NCBI GenBank assembly: GCA_937926515.1
Contig: CALAZZ010000065.1
Location: 1 to 22,561, forward strand
Reading direction: 5' to 3'
Source of the DNA: an uncultured Bacteroidales bacterium
GTDB lineage: Bacteria; Bacteroidota; Bacteroidia; Bacteroidales; F082
DNA: 22,561 bases
The notes under the pieces are model-generated. The model searched no databases. It was not told where the DNA came from and worked only from the letters and a program-made list of their open reading frames with translations. Of the stretch, positions 15,734 through 22,561 are shown in pieces; positions within the stretch are counted from its first letter, which is position 1, and each line of letters opens with the position of its first letter. A program made the position numbers and the translations under genes.

Positions 15734-16471
15734 ATGTATAGTAACGCATATATATTCAGGTACGCAGCCATTATGGTTGTGGTGGTTGCAGCAGTACTGT
15801 CTTCTGCAGCTACTTTTCTGAAGCCCATGCAACAACGCAATCAGGCTGTTGACAAAATGCAAAGCATTCTGGCTGCTGCCGGCAAATATGATGTTAGTGT
15901 TGATGAAGCAATCCCCATCTTTAACGAATTTATAACAAATATGATCGTTATTGACCAGGATGGTAATATACTGGATGATTACACCGGCGACAAAAAGGAA
16001 GAAAGTGAGGCCTTCAACATTAATCTGAAAACCGAGTTGTTCAACAAATCCCAGAATAGAGATTACAGATTACCAATGTATGTGGTGGATAATCCGGATG
16101 GAAAAATTTACATCATACCATTGCTGGGTGCTGGTTTATGGGGTCCGGTATGGGGTAATATTGCTCTTGGCGAAGATTTCTCCAGGGTACTAGGTGTTAC
16201 ATTCGATCATAAATCAGAAACTCCGGGTTTAGGTGCAGAAATTAACACGCCATCATTTCAAAACCAATTTAATGGCAAACAAATCCTTGATGACCAAGGA
16301 AGATTTGTTTCTATTCAGGTTGTTAAAGGTGGCGTGTCCAACTTCCCTGCTAATGTTCAAAAGCATAAAGTTGATGCCATTTCCGGTGGTACCATCACCA
16401 GTAATGGTGTGAACGATATGATTGAAAATGTATTAGAAAGTTATGTTCCATTCTTTAATAAACAAGGATAA
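15734..16471 (+). CDS. nqrC: Na+-translocating NADH:quinone reductase subunit C
   Basis: This 245-residue protein has one N-terminal membrane anchor (residues about 8-28) and an FMN-binding domain on the outer face. The flavin acceptor motif is VDAISGGTITSNG; Thr220 in SGGT (217-220) is the expected FMN attachment site. The third motif position is Gly, whereas NqrB here has the usual Ala. GLWGPVWGNIAL (134-145) and TPGLGAEI (163-170) are conserved family signatures. It lies 3 bases upstream of nqrD, so translation is probably coupled. Electrons pass through this FMN between the NqrD/E iron-sulfur centre and NqrB. Confidence 0.95.
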   Translation: MYSNAYIFRYAAIMVVVVAAVLSSAATFLKPMQQRNQAVDKMQSILAAAGKYDVSVDEAIPIFNEFITNMIVIDQDGNILDDYTGDKKEESEAFNINLKTELFNKSQNRDYRLPMYVVDNPDGKIYIIPLLGAGLWGPVWGNIALGEDFSRVLGVTFDHKSETPGLGAEINTPSFQNQFNGKQILDDQGRFVSIQVVKGGVSNFPANVQKHKVDAISGGTITSNGVNDMIENVLESYVPFFNKQG

Positions 16472-16474
16472 GCG

Positions 16475-17122
16475 ATGAGTAAAGAAAGAGAACCTTTATT
16501 TTCGGCTAAAAACCGAAAACTAATAACAAACCCCCTGCATGTTGACAACCCTATTACCGTGCAGGTATTGGGTATTTGTTCAGCACTGGCTGTAACAGCA
16601 AAACTGAAGCCATCATTTGTTATGATGCTCTCGGTTATTGCAGTATTAACGCTTGCTAACGTCATCATTTCAATACTACGCAACGGCATTCCGCCTCGCA
16701 TCAGGATCATTGTTATGCTAACTGTTATCGCCAGCCTCGTCATCCTGGTCGACCAGGTGCTCAAAGCCTTTGTATATGATGTGAGCAAGCAACTTTCGGT
16801 GTTTGTTGGCTTGATCATTACCAACTGTATAATTATGGGGCGCCTCGAAGCCTTTGCATCAGCAAACAAACCCTGGCCATCTTTGCTGGATGGATTTGGA
16901 AATGCACTGGGCTATGGATGGGTATTGATCGCAGTAGGATTCACACGTGAATTGTTTGGTTCAGGCACTTTGTGGGATTACCAGATAATACCTCAGGCGT
17001 TTTATGACATTGGTTACCAGAATAACGGATTCATGATCCTGCCACCCATGGCGCTTATTGTAGTTGGTATCATCATCTGGATACAACGTGCACGTTCACC
17101 TCAATTGATTGAAGAAAACTAA
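16475..17122 (+). CDS. nqrD: Na+-translocating NADH:quinone reductase subunit D
   Basis: This 215-residue membrane subunit has about six hydrophobic helices. Together with NqrE it holds an intramembrane iron-sulfur centre in characterised complexes. The two expected cysteines are Cys35 (ICSALAV) and Cys118 (TNCIIMGR). The motif NCIIMGRLEAFA is almost invariant in the NqrD/RnfE family, and position within the operon distinguishes it from Rnf. It starts 3 bases after nqrC and is followed after 24 bases by nqrE. Confidence 0.96.
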   Translation: MSKEREPLFSAKNRKLITNPLHVDNPITVQVLGICSALAVTAKLKPSFVMMLSVIAVLTLANVIISILRNGIPPRIRIIVMLTVIASLVILVDQVLKAFVYDVSKQLSVFVGLIITNCIIMGRLEAFASANKPWPSLLDGFGNALGYGWVLIAVGFTRELFGSGTLWDYQIIPQAFYDIGYQNNGFMILPPMALIVVGIIIWIQRARSPQLIEEN

Positions 17123-17146
17123 ACTAGAAATATAAAAGAATAAGCC

Positions 17147-17764
17147 ATGCAAGAGCTATTTAACATATTTGTCAAGTCAATATTTGTGGATAACATGGTA
17201 TTCGCCTATTTCTTAGGCATGTGTTCATACCTTGCAGTATCCAAAACAGTAGAAACCTCATTCGGGCTGGGTTTGGCAGTTATTTTTGTGCTGGGGATCA
17301 CAGTTCCTGTGGATTATTTGCTAAACCTCTATGTATTGCAGCCTAGCGCCCTTACCTGGATCAATCCCGGATTTGTTGATGTTGACCTAAGTTTTCTGAG
17401 TTTCATTGTATTTATCTCCGTAATCGCATCCATGGTACAATTGGTTGAGATGGTGGTTGAAAAATTCAGCCCAACATTATATGCATCATTGGGTATTTTC
17501 CTTCCATTGATCGCTGTAAACTGTGCCATTTTGGGAGGATCGCTTTTTATGCAGGAGCGTGAATATCAAAGTCTTGCGCAAGCCACCTCTTTTGGCCTGG
17601 GTTCAGGAGTCGGATTCTTTCTTGCAATAGTAGGCATTGCTGCCATACGCGAAAAAATCCGATATTCAAATGTCCCGGGGCCGCTTCGTGGTTTGGGCAT
17701 CACATTCATTATCACCGGCCTCATGGGTATTGCATTTATGAGCTTCCTTGGAATAAAACTATAA
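17147..17764 (+). CDS. nqrE: Na+-translocating NADH:quinone reductase subunit E
   Basis: This 205-residue membrane protein is a structural partner of NqrD in inverted topology. Conserved signatures are GMCSYLAVSKTVETSFGLG near 24-42 and NCAILGGSLF near 125-134; Cys26 and Cys126 are the likely iron-sulfur ligands. About six helices are visible. The family also contains RnfA, but the presence of nqrF with an NADH domain next door settles the assignment. The gap to nqrF is 30 bases. Confidence 0.96.
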   Translation: MQELFNIFVKSIFVDNMVFAYFLGMCSYLAVSKTVETSFGLGLAVIFVLGITVPVDYLLNLYVLQPSALTWINPGFVDVDLSFLSFIVFISVIASMVQLVEMVVEKFSPTLYASLGIFLPLIAVNCAILGGSLFMQEREYQSLAQATSFGLGSGVGFFLAIVGIAAIREKIRYSNVPGPLRGLGITFIITGLMGIAFMSFLGIKL

Positions 17765-17794
17765 TTTAAAGTATAACTATAATCATTTTCAACA

Positions 17795-19057
17795 ATGACG
17801 ATATTAGCAACCGGAACGGGAACAATTATATTGATCAGCATTGCTTTTTTCCTGGTAGTCATTATGGTGTTGGTAGGCGTATTGCTCTATGCTCGCAAAA
17901 AGCTGCTTCCACAAGGAAAAGTGAAGATTACGATCAATGATGAAAAGGTTATTGAAGTCGATCCGGGTTCGACTCTTCTAGCCACTTTGTCAAACAACAA
18001 GATATTCCTTCCATCTGCCTGCGGAGGCGGTGGCACTTGTGCCATGTGCAAAGCTCAGGTGCTTGAAGGAGGTGGTTCCATCCTGCCAACCGAAAAGGGT
18101 TATTTTACCCGTAAAGAAGCCATGAACAATTGGCGTCTGGGCTGCCAGGTGAAAGTACGTGAAGACATGAAAATTCATGTTGAACCTGAAATATTTGGCA
18201 TTAAGAAATGGGAATGCACAGTGGTCTCCAATAAGAATGTGGCCACTTTCATCAAGGAATTTGTGGTAAAGCTGCCTGAAGGCGAAACCCTCGACTTTAA
18301 ATCAGGAGGTTATATCCAGATCGATGTGCCTAAGTGCGAAGTGGACTTTGCCAAGGATATTGATGTTGAAGAAGAATATCGTGATGAATGGGATCAATTC
18401 AATATGTGGGATCTCAAAATGAAGAATTCAGAACCGATTTTCAGGGCTTATTCAATGGCCAACCACCCGGCCGAAGGCAACATCATCATGTTGAATATTC
18501 GTATCGCAACACCTCCCTGGGATAGGAAGAAAAATGCATTTATGAATGTGAACCCCGGTATTTGTTCATCATATGTATTTTCAAGAAAACCAGGTGACAA
18601 GGTCACTATTTCAGGCCCCTATGGCGAATTTTTCATCAAGCCTACCAATCGTGAAATGATGTTTATTGGCGGTGGTGCCGGCATGGCGCCTATGCGTTCC
18701 CACCTGTTCCACCTGTTCCACACCGAAAAAACTGATCGTAAGACCACATTCTGGTATGGCGGCCGTTCACTAAGAGAACTGTTTTATATGGAAGATTTTG
18801 AAGATATTGAAAAGAATTTCGATAATTTCAAATTTAATGTGGCACTCTCAGAGCCCAAGCCGGAGGACAACTGGACAGGCCCAACCGGCTTTATCCATCA
18901 GGTTATACTTGATAATTACCTTAAGCAACATCCAGAGCCTGAGGAAATAGAATACTACCTCTGTGGCCCTCCAATGATGAATGCCGCAGTATTTAAAATG
19001 TTAGATGAACTGGGTGTGCCGGATGAGATGATCGCTTTCGACGATTTCGGTGGATAG
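17795..19057 (+). CDS. nqrF: Na+-translocating NADH:quinone reductase subunit F (NADH/FAD/2Fe-2S)
   Basis: This 420-residue protein is the electron entry point of the complex. An N-terminal membrane helix (about 9-32) is followed by a ferredoxin domain with cysteines 76, 82, 85 and 117, the FAD-binding RAYSMAN (217-223), the NADH-binding loop GGGAGMAPM (292-300), CGPPMM (390-395) and the C-terminal FDDFGG. All catalytic features appear intact, and the length matches the family (about 408). It is the last gene of the operon; a strong intrinsic terminator follows 24 bases downstream. Confidence 0.97.
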   Translation: MTILATGTGTIILISIAFFLVVIMVLVGVLLYARKKLLPQGKVKITINDEKVIEVDPGSTLLATLSNNKIFLPSACGGGGTCAMCKAQVLEGGGSILPTEKGYFTRKEAMNNWRLGCQVKVREDMKIHVEPEIFGIKKWECTVVSNKNVATFIKEFVVKLPEGETLDFKSGGYIQIDVPKCEVDFAKDIDVEEEYRDEWDQFNMWDLKMKNSEPIFRAYSMANHPAEGNIIMLNIRIATPPWDRKKNAFMNVNPGICSSYVFSRKPGDKVTISGPYGEFFIKPTNREMMFIGGGAGMAPMRSHLFHLFHTEKTDRKTTFWYGGRSLRELFYMEDFEDIEKNFDNFKFNVALSEPKPEDNWTGPTGFIHQVILDNYLKQHPEPEEIEYYLCGPPMMNAAVFKMLDELGVPDEMIAFDDFGG

Positions 19058-19081
19058 TCCTGACAATCCTCTTAAGCTATT

Positions 19082-19128
19082 ACAACCCCGACTTTGTCAT
19101 GTGCAAGTCGGGGTTGTTTATTATATTT
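19082..19128 (+). terminator. Intrinsic terminator of the nqr operon
   Basis: ACAACCCCGACTT (19082-19094) pairs perfectly over 13 bases with AAGTCGGGGTTGT (19105-19117), with a 10-base loop and a T-rich tail TTATTATATTT. It stands between nqrF and apbE, so most apbE transcription must start separately or depend on read-through. Confidence 0.9.
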
Positions 19129-19129
19129 G
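19122..19129 (+). promoter_or_regulatory. -7 element for apbE
   Basis: TATATTTG matches TAnnTTTG and overlaps the T-tail of the nqr terminator. It would start transcription about 25 bases before ATG 19160. No -33 match is seen at the expected position. Confidence 0.35.
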
Positions 19130-19159
19130 CTTTTGCATCCTAAACCGATATACTACCAA

Positions 19160-20170
19160 ATGAAAAAACTAATAAAAGCAATGTTAATGATCATAGTGGT
19201 CATTATGATGAACAATGCTTGTATCAATGAGCCGGTCCAACCTATAAGTTTTGTGGGTGAGGCACAGGGTACCTACTATCTGGTCACCTACTACGATTCC
19301 AGGTCAAGAGATTTACAACCAAAGGTAGATTCATTGCTAAAGGCATTCGATATGTCAGTATCACTGTGGGAGCCTGAATCAATACTTTCGCGAATCAACA
19401 GAGGAGATACCACGGCCAGTCCGGATGATATTTTTAAACATAATTTCAATATTTCTAAACAAATAGCAAAAGAAACTGATGGCGCATTCGATTTTACAAT
19501 CGGCCCACTGGTAAAAGCATGGGGTTTTGGACCCCTGGACAGGTCAGAAATCACACCCCAGTTGATCGACAGCCTCAGCTTACTGGTCGATTATAGAAAG
19601 GTTAACCTGGTTAATGACAAAGTTATAAAAGAAGATCCACGGATATCTTTCGATTTTAATGCTGTTGCCCAAGGTCATTCTGTTGATCTCATCGCTGAAA
19701 TGCTTATAAATCTTAACATCACCAATTTCATTGTGGATGTGGGTGGAGAAGTTTATGCGTCAGGGCTTAAACCAGATGGTTCAAATTGGCTGGTAGGTAT
19801 TGAGGAACCTGCGGGCTCAATGCATGATGAAAGGGTCATTAGCAAAATCATCAAAGTTAAAGATAGAGCCATTGCAACTTCAGGTAACTACCGAAAATAT
19901 TACGAAAAGGATGGAATGCGCCTGTCTCATACAATTGATCCAAAAACAGGATATCCGGTTGACCATAGCCTGCTATCCGTTACAGTAATGGCAGAAGACG
20001 CGGCCCTAGCTGATGCTTATGCGACCGCCTTTATGGTAATGGGTAATTTAAAGGCCATTGAATTTATGGAAAGCAGAGCCGACCTTGAGGGTTACCTGAT
20101 ATGGTCAGGGGAAGATGGTAATTTTGAGACCTATACAACTGATGGAATAAAAAAATTATTCGTTGATTAG
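19160..20170 (+). CDS. apbE: FAD:protein FMN transferase (ApbE), lipoprotein
   Basis: This 336-residue enzyme transfers FMN from FAD to threonine in SGAT-type motifs; in this context the likely clients are NqrB and NqrC. ATG 19160 is chosen because it opens a lipoprotein signal peptide: KK, a hydrophobic run and Cys21 in NNAC. An upstream TTG would begin inside the terminator hairpin. Conserved parts are FTIGPLVKAWGFG (112-124), DFNAVAQGHSVD (165-176), VDVGGE (192-197), the hallmark HTIDPKTG (257-264) and ADAYATAF (284-291) with Asp285 as probable metal ligand. The protein is predicted on the outer face of the inner membrane, where the NqrC domain is exposed. Its last 15 bases overlap the tail of the opposite small gene. 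Confidence 0.95.
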   Translation: MKKLIKAMLMIIVVIMMNNACINEPVQPISFVGEAQGTYYLVTYYDSRSRDLQPKVDSLLKAFDMSVSLWEPESILSRINRGDTTASPDDIFKHNFNISKQIAKETDGAFDFTIGPLVKAWGFGPLDRSEITPQLIDSLSLLVDYRKVNLVNDKVIKEDPRISFDFNAVAQGHSVDLIAEMLINLNITNFIVDVGGEVYASGLKPDGSNWLVGIEEPAGSMHDERVISKIIKVKDRAIATSGNYRKYYEKDGMRLSHTIDPKTGYPVDHSLLSVTVMAEDAALADAYATAFMVMGNLKAIEFMESRADLEGYLIWSGEDGNFETYTTDGIKKLFVD

Positions 20171-20374
20171 GCTATTAATCTTGATTGTTTCGTTATCACA
20201 CTGGGATTTATCAGAGTTATGGCATGTACAGCCTAGCCGCTGTCCCGTAGTGGGATCAACACTACCGCATTGTTTTTTGAACTCGCCACCTTTCACAACA
20301 AACATTTTTACGCCAATTCCGATTAAAGCGATGGCCACAAGTACAATTGATATAAGAAAAAGTTGTAACAACAT
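20156..20374 (-). CDS. Small uncharacterised membrane protein with four cysteines
   Basis: This 72-residue protein starts at ATG 20374. Residues 2-24 are a hydrophobic helix (LLQLFLISIVLVAIALIGI), followed by a positively charged stretch and a short soluble tail with Cys36, Cys49, Cys51 and Cys59, including CTCH at 49-52. The coding potential is supported by clear composition, a full -7 element upstream, and its position between two other genes. Short Bacteroidota proteins with a membrane helix, KGGEF and scattered cysteines are familiar to me as 'membrane or secreted protein' annotations, but no function is established. It lies tail-to-tail with apbE, overlapping it by 15 bases. The cysteines could bind a metal or form disulfides; I cannot tell which. 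Confidence 0.75.
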   Translation of the reverse strand: MLLQLFLISIVLVAIALIGIGVKMFVVKGGEFKKQCGSVDPTTGQRLGCTCHNSDKSQCDNETIKINSLINE

Positions 20375-20399
20375 ATGCTGATCTTAAATTATCTATTTG

Positions 20400-20407
20400 C
20401 AAAATTA
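20400..20407 (-). promoter_or_regulatory. -7 element for the small cysteine membrane protein
   Basis: On the minus strand TAATTTTG is a full TAnnTTTG match, 25 bases before ATG 20374. It lies between the stop of the trmH-family gene (20427) and the small gene, which suggests an independent transcript. Confidence 0.45.
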
Positions 20408-20426
20408 CACATTACTTACGACTTAT

Positions 20427-21218
20427 TTAACGTGTGGATGCCTGTTTTTGTTCAACCCTGCGCATCTCGGCCATGATAATGGATGCAGCTACTGCTGCAT
20501 TCAATGATTCTGTTTCAGCGGTCTCGGCGGCTGACTTGTATCTGGGAATGGTAATACGATGGGTCACATATTTTCCAACTTCATGGCTTATGCCATGCGA
20601 TTCGCTACCAATAAGATAAATGGCTTCAGGAATCATTGGAGTTTCGTAAATGCTTGTGCCAACCATAAAAGCACCATAAACAGGGATATTCTCAGGCAGC
20701 ACAGCCAATAGTTCTTCGAGTTCGGCCTGATATACAAGCTTTCGAAAAACTGAACCCATCGTAGCCTGAACCACTTTTGGGTGAAACACATCTACCGTGT
20801 TCTTGCTACAAACAAGCTGGTGCACTCCGAACCAATCTGCAGAGCGAATGATGCTGCCTAAATTGCCAGGGTCATTAATACCATCCAACATAAGGGTGGT
20901 TGCACCAATAAGCACTTCCGGATTCAATGGTCTTTCGGGTAATTCGATGACTGCCAACACATCAGGTGGTGTACTTAATCCGCTGACAGCATCAATATCT
21001 TTTTGGCTTACCCCAACGATCAGATGATCTACATGCCGGATTGCCTCTCGGTAGCGGTTGATCCAGTCGGAGGTTGCATAAATTTCGTAGATATCAAAAC
21101 GGCTTTGAAGCAGTTCCAGAACCATTTTGGTGCCTTCAGCTATAAACAATCCATGCTTCTTTCGGTATTTTCCTAACCGTAATGAACTGATCAGCTTGGC
21201 CTTGTTACGTGTAATCAT
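20427..21218 (-). CDS. TrmH/SpoU-family RNA 2'-O-methyltransferase
   Basis: This 263-residue SPOUT enzyme methylates a ribose 2'-OH in rRNA or tRNA using S-adenosylmethionine. The N-terminal substrate-binding domain begins ITRNKAKLISSLRLGKYRKK and GLFIAEGTK, which fixes the start at ATG 21218. The three SpoU motifs are present: LDGINDPGNLGSIIRSADWFG (111-131, Asn115 and Arg125), IGSESHGIS (203-211) and ESLNAAVAAS (237-246). The family includes RlmB, TrmH and others; which nucleotide is modified cannot be decided here. Unusually, a terminator's U-tract ends directly before the start codon, leaving almost no leader. Confidence 0.92.
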   Translation of the reverse strand: MITRNKAKLISSLRLGKYRKKHGLFIAEGTKMVLELLQSRFDIYEIYATSDWINRYREAIRHVDHLIVGVSQKDIDAVSGLSTPPDVLAVIELPERPLNPEVLIGATTLMLDGINDPGNLGSIIRSADWFGVHQLVCSKNTVDVFHPKVVQATMGSVFRKLVYQAELEELLAVLPENIPVYGAFMVGTSIYETPMIPEAIYLIGSESHGISHEVGKYVTHRITIPRYKSAAETAETESLNAAVAASIIMAEMRRVEQKQASTR

Positions 21219-21256
21219 AAAAAAAGCCCGGATCCTGTTGATGAGATTCGGGCTTT
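21219..21256 (-). terminator. Intrinsic terminator of the rpsF-rpsR-rplI operon
   Basis: In the minus-strand sense AAAGCCCGAATC (21256-21245) and GATCCGGGCTTT (21234-21223) form a 12-position stem with one C-A mismatch and a 10-base loop, followed by a run of seven T that ends directly before the trmH-family start. Read on the plus strand the mismatch becomes a G-U pair, but no plus-strand gene needs it. Confidence 0.8.
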
Positions 21257-21282
21257 AAATTTAATACTTTCTATCGAAATAG

Positions 21283-21732
21283 TTATTCAGCAAAGACCTC
21301 AAATTCAATATCGAGCTGAACCTCTTTATGAAGCTTCAACTTTGCTGTATAGTTACCAAGTTCTTTAATTGCGTCTTCGTTGATCACAATTTTCTTGCGG
21401 TCAATGTCCAGATCCTTGGCTTCTTTTATTGCATTGGCAATCTGAACAGCATTTACGGAACCGAAAATCTTTCCGGATGTACCTGCCTTAGCAGGAATGC
21501 GTAGAGCCATACCTTCAAGTTTCTTGGCAATGGCGAGTGCTTCGTTCTTGATTTTCTCAGCTTTGAATGACTGTTGACGCTGCACTTCTGCAACAATCTT
21601 ACGGTTAGTTTCATTGGCAATTACGGCCAATCCACGTGGGATAAGGTAGTTTCGTGCATAACCATCCTTGACGTTTACCACATCATGTGTATATCCCAGG
21701 TTATTGATGTCTTGTTTAAGAATTACTTCCAT
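21283..21732 (-). CDS. rplI: 50S ribosomal protein bL9
   Basis: This 149-residue protein has the bL9 N-terminal domain MEVILKQDINNLGYTHDVVNVKDGYARNYLIPRGLA, followed by the long central helix and the C-terminal domain with GKIFGSV. The length matches the family. It is the third gene of the rpsF-rpsR-rplI unit, 17 bases after rpsR, and ends upstream of the intrinsic terminator. bL9 binds the 23S rRNA near the L1 stalk and affects reading-frame maintenance. Confidence 0.97.
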   Translation of the reverse strand: MEVILKQDINNLGYTHDVVNVKDGYARNYLIPRGLAVIANETNRKIVAEVQRQQSFKAEKIKNEALAIAKKLEGMALRIPAKAGTSGKIFGSVNAVQIANAIKEAKDLDIDRKKIVINEDAIKELGNYTAKLKLHKEVQLDIEFEVFAE

Positions 21733-21749
21733 GTGATCGTTCCTCCTGA

Positions 21750-22019
21750 TTATTTAAGTAAGTCAGCCACATAAGGCATTAAAGATAAGTGGCGGGCTCT
21801 TTTCACGGCCTGTGCCACTTTACGCTGATATTTGGTTGAAGTACCGGTGATGCGTCTTGGCAATAATTTGCCTTGCTCATTCACAAATCTCAGCAGGAAA
21901 TCAGCATCCTTATAATCAATATACTTGATGCGATTTTTTCTGAACCGGCAGTATTTCTTTTTCTTTGTGTCAACTGCTATCGGTGTCAAATATTTAATTT
22001 CTGAACTTTCTTGTGCCAT
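21750..22019 (-). CDS. rpsR: 30S ribosomal protein bS18
   Basis: This 89-residue protein starts at ATG 22019; an upstream TTG at 22028 would add three residues without support. It carries the conserved core YIDYKDADFLLRFVNEQGKLLPRRITGTSTKYQRKV and the RARHLSLMPYV end. It pairs with bS6 on the platform of the small subunit. The N-terminal stretch has only one Cys (CRFRK), so the zinc-binding form is absent. Second gene of the operon. Confidence 0.97.
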   Translation of the reverse strand: MAQESSEIKYLTPIAVDTKKKKYCRFRKNRIKYIDYKDADFLLRFVNEQGKLLPRRITGTSTKYQRKVAQAVKRARHLSLMPYVADLLK

Positions 22020-22052
22020 TTCTAACAATTTTAAGGGGTTACTGATTTTGAA

Positions 22053-22406
22053 TTAAGCTTCAACCTTTTCTTTATTTTCCTGCGCCTTTTTACGCTTTTT
22101 CTCGTTGTATGCCACGGCATGTTTGTCGAGTTTTACGGTAAGAAAACGGATGATGCGCTCGTCACGCTTGAGTGATATCTCCAATTCTTTGATCAACTCA
22201 CCCGGGGCTTTGTATTCCACCAAATGATAAAATCCTGTTGATTTTTTCTGAATTGGGTAGGCCAGCTTACGCATGCCCCAATGCTCTTCGTGCACAATTT
22301 CAGCGCCCTTGTCTTTCAGGTATTCCTGATACTTCTTTACCGCTTCCTTCATCTGTTCTTCAGACAAAACGGGAGTTACAATGAAAACGGTTTCGTACTG
22401 GTTCAT
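22053..22406 (-). CDS. rpsF: 30S ribosomal protein bS6
   Basis: This 117-residue protein begins MNQYETVFIVTPVLSEEQ, with the family features GMRKLAYPIQKKSTGFYHLVEY and DERIIRFLTVKLDKHA. It ends in a charged lysine/glutamate tail that is variable among bS6 proteins. First gene of the rpsF-rpsR-rplI operon; no ssb or priB gene lies between, unlike in Firmicutes and Enterobacteria. Neighbouring rpsR starts 33 bases after its stop. Confidence 0.97.
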   Translation of the reverse strand: MNQYETVFIVTPVLSEEQMKEAVKKYQEYLKDKGAEIVHEEHWGMRKLAYPIQKKSTGFYHLVEYKAPGELIKELEISLKRDERIIRFLTVKLDKHAVAYNEKKRKKAQENKEKVEA

Positions 22407-22451
22407 AATTAATTTGTTAATTGATAAATATTAGGTTTAAAAAACGGAGTG

Positions 22452-22482
22452 CAAAAGTAGAGATTATTTTTTTACCCAACAA
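22452..22482 (-). promoter_or_regulatory. Promoter of the rpsF-rpsR-rplI operon
   Basis: On the minus strand TTGTTG (22482-22477) and TACTTTTG (22459-22452) are separated by 17 bases, the same geometry as the blaI promoter. The transcript would start near 22446, giving a leader of about 40 bases. An AT-only 6-bp hairpin, AATTAA/TTAATT, sits just before the ATG. Confidence 0.75.
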
Positions 22483-22561
22483 CTGTTTGACTTAAAAATA
22501 TGAAAGGGTAGATTCAACTCACAAATGCGACATTTTGATCAACGAAGTTAAAGAATAAGCT

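Noticed and set aside
22407..22446. Possible S6:S18 autoregulatory leader
   Set aside because: A CCG triplet is present near the predicted transcript start, but I cannot draw the stem-bulge structure of the known leader; the only local hairpin is a weak AT stem.
1..22561. Mobile elements, CRISPR arrays and phage genes
   Set aside because: No transposase, integrase, direct terminal repeats or regularly spaced repeats were seen, and the gene content is housekeeping throughout.

Overview
The window is a chromosomal segment from a member of the Bacteroidota, most likely a Bacteroidales-like anaerobe or marine relative. The evidence is the TAnnTTTG-type -7 promoter elements in front of most gene starts, the scarcity of strong Shine-Dalgarno sequences, a DUF5103 (type IX secretion plug family) protein, a Na+-translocating NADH:quinone reductase operon and the AT-rich intergenic DNA. 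I see no tRNA, rRNA, CRISPR array, insertion sequence or phage gene. The species cannot be named from the sequence alone.

Left part (1-6443). A leftward two-gene unit encodes an ATP-grasp ligase (2136-973) and an alpha/beta-hydrolase esterase (963-220). A 430-base gap follows. Rightward come holB (DNA polymerase III delta', 2567-3703) and a BlaI/M56 pair (3866-6443). The repressor promoter of this pair lies between two 16-base operators that are exact reverse complements of each other. At the extreme left edge a minus-strand promoter points to a gene outside the window.

Middle part (6539-12945). A fused double ATPase of the oligopeptide ABC importer type is followed by priA on the opposite strand, a DUF1697 gene on the plus strand, and the DUF5103 gene on the minus strand.

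Right-centre part (13178-20374). The complete nqrABCDEF operon ends in a strong intrinsic terminator. Next is apbE, whose product attaches FMN to NqrB and NqrC, and tail-to-tail with it is a short uncharacterised membrane protein with four cysteines. NQR makes a sodium gradient from NADH oxidation, and ApbE matures it; the acceptor threonines are visible in both NqrB and NqrC.

Right end (20427-22561). A SpoU/TrmH-type RNA methyltransferase lies downstream of rpsF-rpsR-rplI (bS6, bS18, bL9), all on the minus strand. The ribosomal operon has a strong promoter and a terminator whose U-tract runs almost into the methyltransferase start codon.

Most of the window is housekeeping. The parts least explained by known biology are the BlaI/M56 sensor pair with its twin operators and unusual sensor tail, the ATP-grasp/esterase pair, and the small cysteine protein beside apbE.
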